Source of the DNA: DASRWI01 sp035654655
GTDB taxonomy: Bacteria > Bacteroidota > Ignavibacteria > Ignavibacteriales > Ignavibacteriaceae
NCBI GenBank assembly: GCA_035654655.1
Contig: DASRWI010000015.1
Location: forward strand, 13,509 to 77,508
Reading direction: 5' to 3'
DNA: 64,000 nucleotides
Notes under the pieces: generated by a model
Database searches by the model: none
The model's input: only the letters and a program-made list of their open reading frames with translations
Told to the model about the DNA's origin: nothing
Shown here: piece after piece, positions 61,350-64,000 of the stretch
Layout: each line of letters starts with the position of its first letter
Numbering within the stretch: the stretch's first letter is position 1
Program-made: the position numbers and the translations under genes

Positions 61350-63266
61350 ATGAGTTCATCTAAAAATAAAAATAACAAAATTCCAGTTAAATTAAGTATC
61401 GATAATAAAGAAAAAGAAAAGGCACCTTCACCTCGTTTGAAGAAAATTTTTTACTTAATTCTTATTCTTATTCCAATTTTATTTTTTGTACTTCTTGAGG
61501 CAGGTCTTCGTTTATTTAATTACGGTGTGGATACTGCTCAATGGGTGGACTTAGATAACGGCAAACGAGTTCTTAATCCTCAAATTGCAAAAAGATATTT
61601 CTATACTACAGGTAATGCGCCTGTATCCATTCAAGATGTTTTTGACCAGCAGAAAAAATCAAATTCATTCAGAGTTTTTGTTATGGGTGAAAGTAGTGCC
61701 GCAGGTTATCCATTTATGCCGCTGGGTTCTTTCTCAAGATATCTAAATCATAGATTAGAACTTGCTTATCCTGATAAAACTATTGAAGTAGTGAATGTCG
61801 GACTTACTGCAATAAACTCTTATACCTTACGCGACTTATTTCCTGGAATCTTAGAACAAAAACCTGATTTGATATTAATTTATACAGGACATAATGAATA
61901 CTATGGAGCTTTAGGAGTAGGTTCTCTTGAATCTTTAGGTGGCTCAAGATTTCTAACTAACTTAATTCTTAATCTTAGCAAGTTTAAAACTATTCAGTTA
62001 TTAAGAAGTATAATTTCAGGTGCATCATCTGCAATCTCAAGTGGAAGTAATGCACCCTCTGATGGTACATTGATGTCAAGAATAGCAAAAGACCAATATA
62101 TTCTATATTCCTCTGATACATATTATAAAGGTATAGAACAGTTCAAGGGTAATATGGCAGATATGCTGGGATTGGCAAATGAAGAAAAGGTTCCTGTTAT
62201 GATTGGGACTTTGGTTAGCAACATAAAAGATCAGAAACCTTTTATTTCTTTAGATAATCCTAAACCGACTGCCAAAGATGTTTTTTCAAAGGCAACTGAA
62301 GTTTATCAGCAAGGGAAATATAAAGAGGCTAATAAATTATTTAAATTAGCAAAAGACTTGGATGTTCTTCGTTTTAGAGCTCCTGAAAAGATGAATGAGG
62401 TAATTTATCAGCTTGGAAAAGAGTACAAAGCTTATGTTGTCGATCTAAATACAGAATTGGAAAATGTTTCTCCAAATAATATTATAGGTGATAACATTAT
62501 GACTGATCACCTTCATCCTACACTTGCAGGTTATCAGTTAATGGGCAAAAGTTTTTATGAACATATGAATAAAGCTGGGTTACTTCCAAAAGATAAACCC
62601 CTAATAGATTTTACAAAGCAAGATAGTTTAACCAGGGCGACATTTGTTTTTTCTCCATTGGATTCTACTATAGCAGATTTTAGAATCAAAATGCTTAAAA
62701 ATGATTTCCCTTATGTTACTAAAGAAAGTAAAAAACCAACCAGTGAAATACTATCTCAAAATAATATTACAGATTCTATAGCTTATTCCTTTCTTACAGA
62801 AGGTTGGAACTGGGAAAAGGCACATAGAGAAATTTTGAATATTTATTTAACAAGAAATGAATTTGAAAAGGTTATTACAGAGATAAATGTATTAATTGAA
62901 CAGTATCCATTAATAAAAGATTATTATAATTTTATAATCAATGAACTTCTTGTTAGAAACAGATATGATGATGCATTAAAGTATTGTTATAAGAGCTACA
63001 AAGTTGCTCCTGATGCATATAATACTAAATGGATTGGAATTATTTCTTTATCCCAAAACAAAGTTGATAATGCAATTAAATATCTTGAGGAAAGTTTAAA
63101 CATTGACAATATGGATGCTCAGGCGCTTTATAATCTTGCAGGCGCTTATATAAACAAAAAGAATTATAAACGTGCAAATGATCTTTTAGACAGATGCCTG
63201 AATGTTAATCCAAATTATCAGGAAGCTAAGCAATTAAAGCAGCAATTATTATCTATTAAATATTAA
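61350..63266 (+). CDS. membrane-anchored SGNH/GDSL hydrolase with TPR repeats
   Basis: 638 residues. A basic cytoplasmic tail, one membrane segment at about 31-50, then an exported SGNH domain: block I GESSAAGYP with Ser115, block II NVGLTAINSYT, block III GHNEYYG with Asn182, block V DHLHPTLAGY with Asp386 and His389, so the catalytic set is complete. TPR-like helix pairs cover about 310-350 and 525-638 (DNAIKYLEESLNIDNMDAQALYNLAGAY type). SGNH members remove or transfer acetyl groups on surface glycans. It starts 66 bases from the divergent aminotransferase-like gene, and is followed by an S46 peptidase gene. Confidence 0.85.
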   Translation: MSSSKNKNNKIPVKLSIDNKEKEKAPSPRLKKIFYLILILIPILFFVLLEAGLRLFNYGVDTAQWVDLDNGKRVLNPQIAKRYFYTTGNAPVSIQDVFDQQKKSNSFRVFVMGESSAAGYPFMPLGSFSRYLNHRLELAYPDKTIEVVNVGLTAINSYTLRDLFPGILEQKPDLILIYTGHNEYYGALGVGSLESLGGSRFLTNLILNLSKFKTIQLLRSIISGASSAISSGSNAPSDGTLMSRIAKDQYILYSSDTYYKGIEQFKGNMADMLGLANEEKVPVMIGTLVSNIKDQKPFISLDNPKPTAKDVFSKATEVYQQGKYKEANKLFKLAKDLDVLRFRAPEKMNEVIYQLGKEYKAYVVDLNTELENVSPNNIIGDNIMTDHLHPTLAGYQLMGKSFYEHMNKAGLLPKDKPLIDFTKQDSLTRATFVFSPLDSTIADFRIKMLKNDFPYVTKESKKPTSEILSQNNITDSIAYSFLTEGWNWEKAHREILNIYLTRNEFEKVITEINVLIEQYPLIKDYYNFIINELLVRNRYDDALKYCYKSYKVAPDAYNTKWIGIISLSQNKVDNAIKYLEESLNIDNMDAQALYNLAGAYINKKNYKRANDLLDRCLNVNPNYQEAKQLKQQLLSIKY

Positions 63267-63286
63267 TTATAAACCGGATATATCAA

Positions 63287-64000
63287 ATGAAGAAACCCGA
63301 AAATAAAATTTTTCTAAAATTATTTATTGTAATTATACCTTTATTATTCACAGCAATGACAATGAATCCTCGTCCTGATGAAGGTATGTATCCTTTAAGT
63401 GAAATAAGTAAATTGAGTTTAAAAGAAGCAGGATTAAAAATTCCTGTTTCTGAAGTTTATAACCCAAATGGAACCAGTTTAATTGATGCCCTTGTAAGTA
63501 CAGGCGGATGTACAGGGTCATTTGTTTCCAATGATGGTTTAATAATTACAAATCATCATTGTTCATTCGATGCAATTGTTCAGGCAAGTACTCCTGAAAA
63601 TAATTATTTAGAAAATGGTTTTGTCGCAAAGACAAAGGAAGATGAAATTAGAACAAATATTCCTTGTAGAATTACTGAATCTTACAAGGATGTATCTGAT
63701 ATAATTCTTAAAGCTGCTAACCAGGCTAAAGATGTTACTGAAAGAACTACTTTAATTACTAAAAAGATTAAAGAATTAGTTACTGAAGAAGAAAGAAAAG
63801 ACAGCTCTATTAAAGCTAATGTTTCTGAAATGTTTGTAGGTAAATCTTATATTTTATTTAGATATAAAGTTATAAATGATGTTCGTTTAGTTTATGCTCC
63901 CCCAAGAAATATTGGTGAGTTTGGCGGTGAATCTGACAATTGGGTTTGGCCAAGACATACAGGAGATTTCTCTTTCCTGCGCGCTTATGTTGCTCCAGAT
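63287..64000 (+). CDS. S46 family serine dipeptidyl-peptidase, 5' part
   Basis: First 238 codons of a gene that runs off the window. A signal peptide (about 1-25, IIPLLFTAM) is followed by the S46 chymotrypsin-like domain: LVSTGGCTGSFVSNDGLIIT, catalytic His91 in NHHC, and catalytic Asp227 in PRHTGDFSF. The nucleophilic Ser lies beyond residue 600 in the family and is not in view. Members such as DPP7 and DPP11 remove N-terminal dipeptides from oligopeptides in the periplasm. The ATG is 20 bases after the SGNH stop, so they may be cotranscribed. Confidence 0.93.
   Translation, partial: MKKPENKIFLKLFIVIIPLLFTAMTMNPRPDEGMYPLSEISKLSLKEAGLKIPVSEVYNPNGTSLIDALVSTGGCTGSFVSNDGLIITNHHCSFDAIVQASTPENNYLENGFVAKTKEDEIRTNIPCRITESYKDVSDIILKAANQAKDVTERTTLITKKIKELVTEEERKDSSIKANVSEMFVGKSYILFRYKVINDVRLVYAPPRNIGEFGGESDNWVWPRHTGDFSFLRAYVAPD

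Noticed and set aside
1..64000. tRNA or rRNA genes
   Set aside because: I looked for the CCA-end, T-loop GTTCRA and 16S/23S landmarks in gaps and saw none, although a tRNA search program would be the right test.

Overview
This window is AT-rich bacterial DNA that most resembles a member of the Ignavibacteria, within the Bacteroidota/Chlorobiota/Ignavibacteriota group. The assignment is inferred from gene content. Four secreted proteins end in a type IX secretion (T9SS) sorting domain with the N(Y/F)PNPFNP motif. There is a TonB receptor paired with a DUF4249 lipoprotein, a DUF4837 lipoprotein, a short 285-residue SigA-type sigma factor and an S46 peptidase. No rRNA, tRNA, CRISPR array, transposase, integrase or prophage gene was recognised, so most of the window reads as ordinary chromosome.

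Layout. 1-7593 (minus): tilS-hpt-ftsH-polyprenol kinase-DUF4837, a tightly overlapping run, followed after a repeat-rich gap by yicC-gmk (gmk is cut by the window edge). 7676-9850 (minus): greA-ribD-ribE. 9987-15525 (minus): CYTH protein, AddB-like nuclease and a T9SS-exported M1 peptidase. 15724-18744 (plus): a beta-barrel protein, a thiamine-binding-family protein with an AEC transporter, and a CorA-type transporter. 18745-24166: mixed metabolic genes (aldo/keto reductase, alpha/beta hydrolase, mnmA, cation/proton antiporter). 24368-34945 (minus): two paralogous T9SS proteins, a second M1 peptidase, a large lipoprotein, the sigma factor and a class A penicillin-binding protein. 34946-35492: palindromic repeats. 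35493-44039: YtxH protein, M16 peptidase, dodecin, DUF4249/TonB pair and a GlmU-like nucleotidyltransferase. 44385-50894 (minus): a BNR-repeat T9SS protein, a lipoprotein, rdgB, an amidohydrolase, an AhpD-like protein and an RlmL-like methyltransferase. 51053-57494: a large sensor kinase with a THI5-like sensor, an OsmC protein, and glnA with an Lrp/AsnC regulator. 57732-64000: a carbamoyltransferase operon, a divergent SGNH-hydrolase/TPR protein and the start of an S46 peptidase.

How the genes work together. The secretome is rich in peptidases (two M1, one M16, one S46) and T9SS substrates, which suggests growth on external protein. The most system-like locus is 57732-63266. There an aminotransferase-fold protein, a NodU/CmcH-type carbamoyltransferase, an SxtJ-family membrane protein, a 52-residue DUF5989 protein and a 45-residue lysine-rich protein form one compact operon, divergent from a membrane-anchored SGNH hydrolase. 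I infer modification of an exported or surface glycan. The last two genes are short and easily missed.

Two genome-level features stand out. At least seven genes have a TTG start forced by an upstream in-frame stop. Gene-free gaps carry REP-like palindromes of the form CCCAnnACTTTAGTnnTGGG, in one place joined to duplicated terminators.
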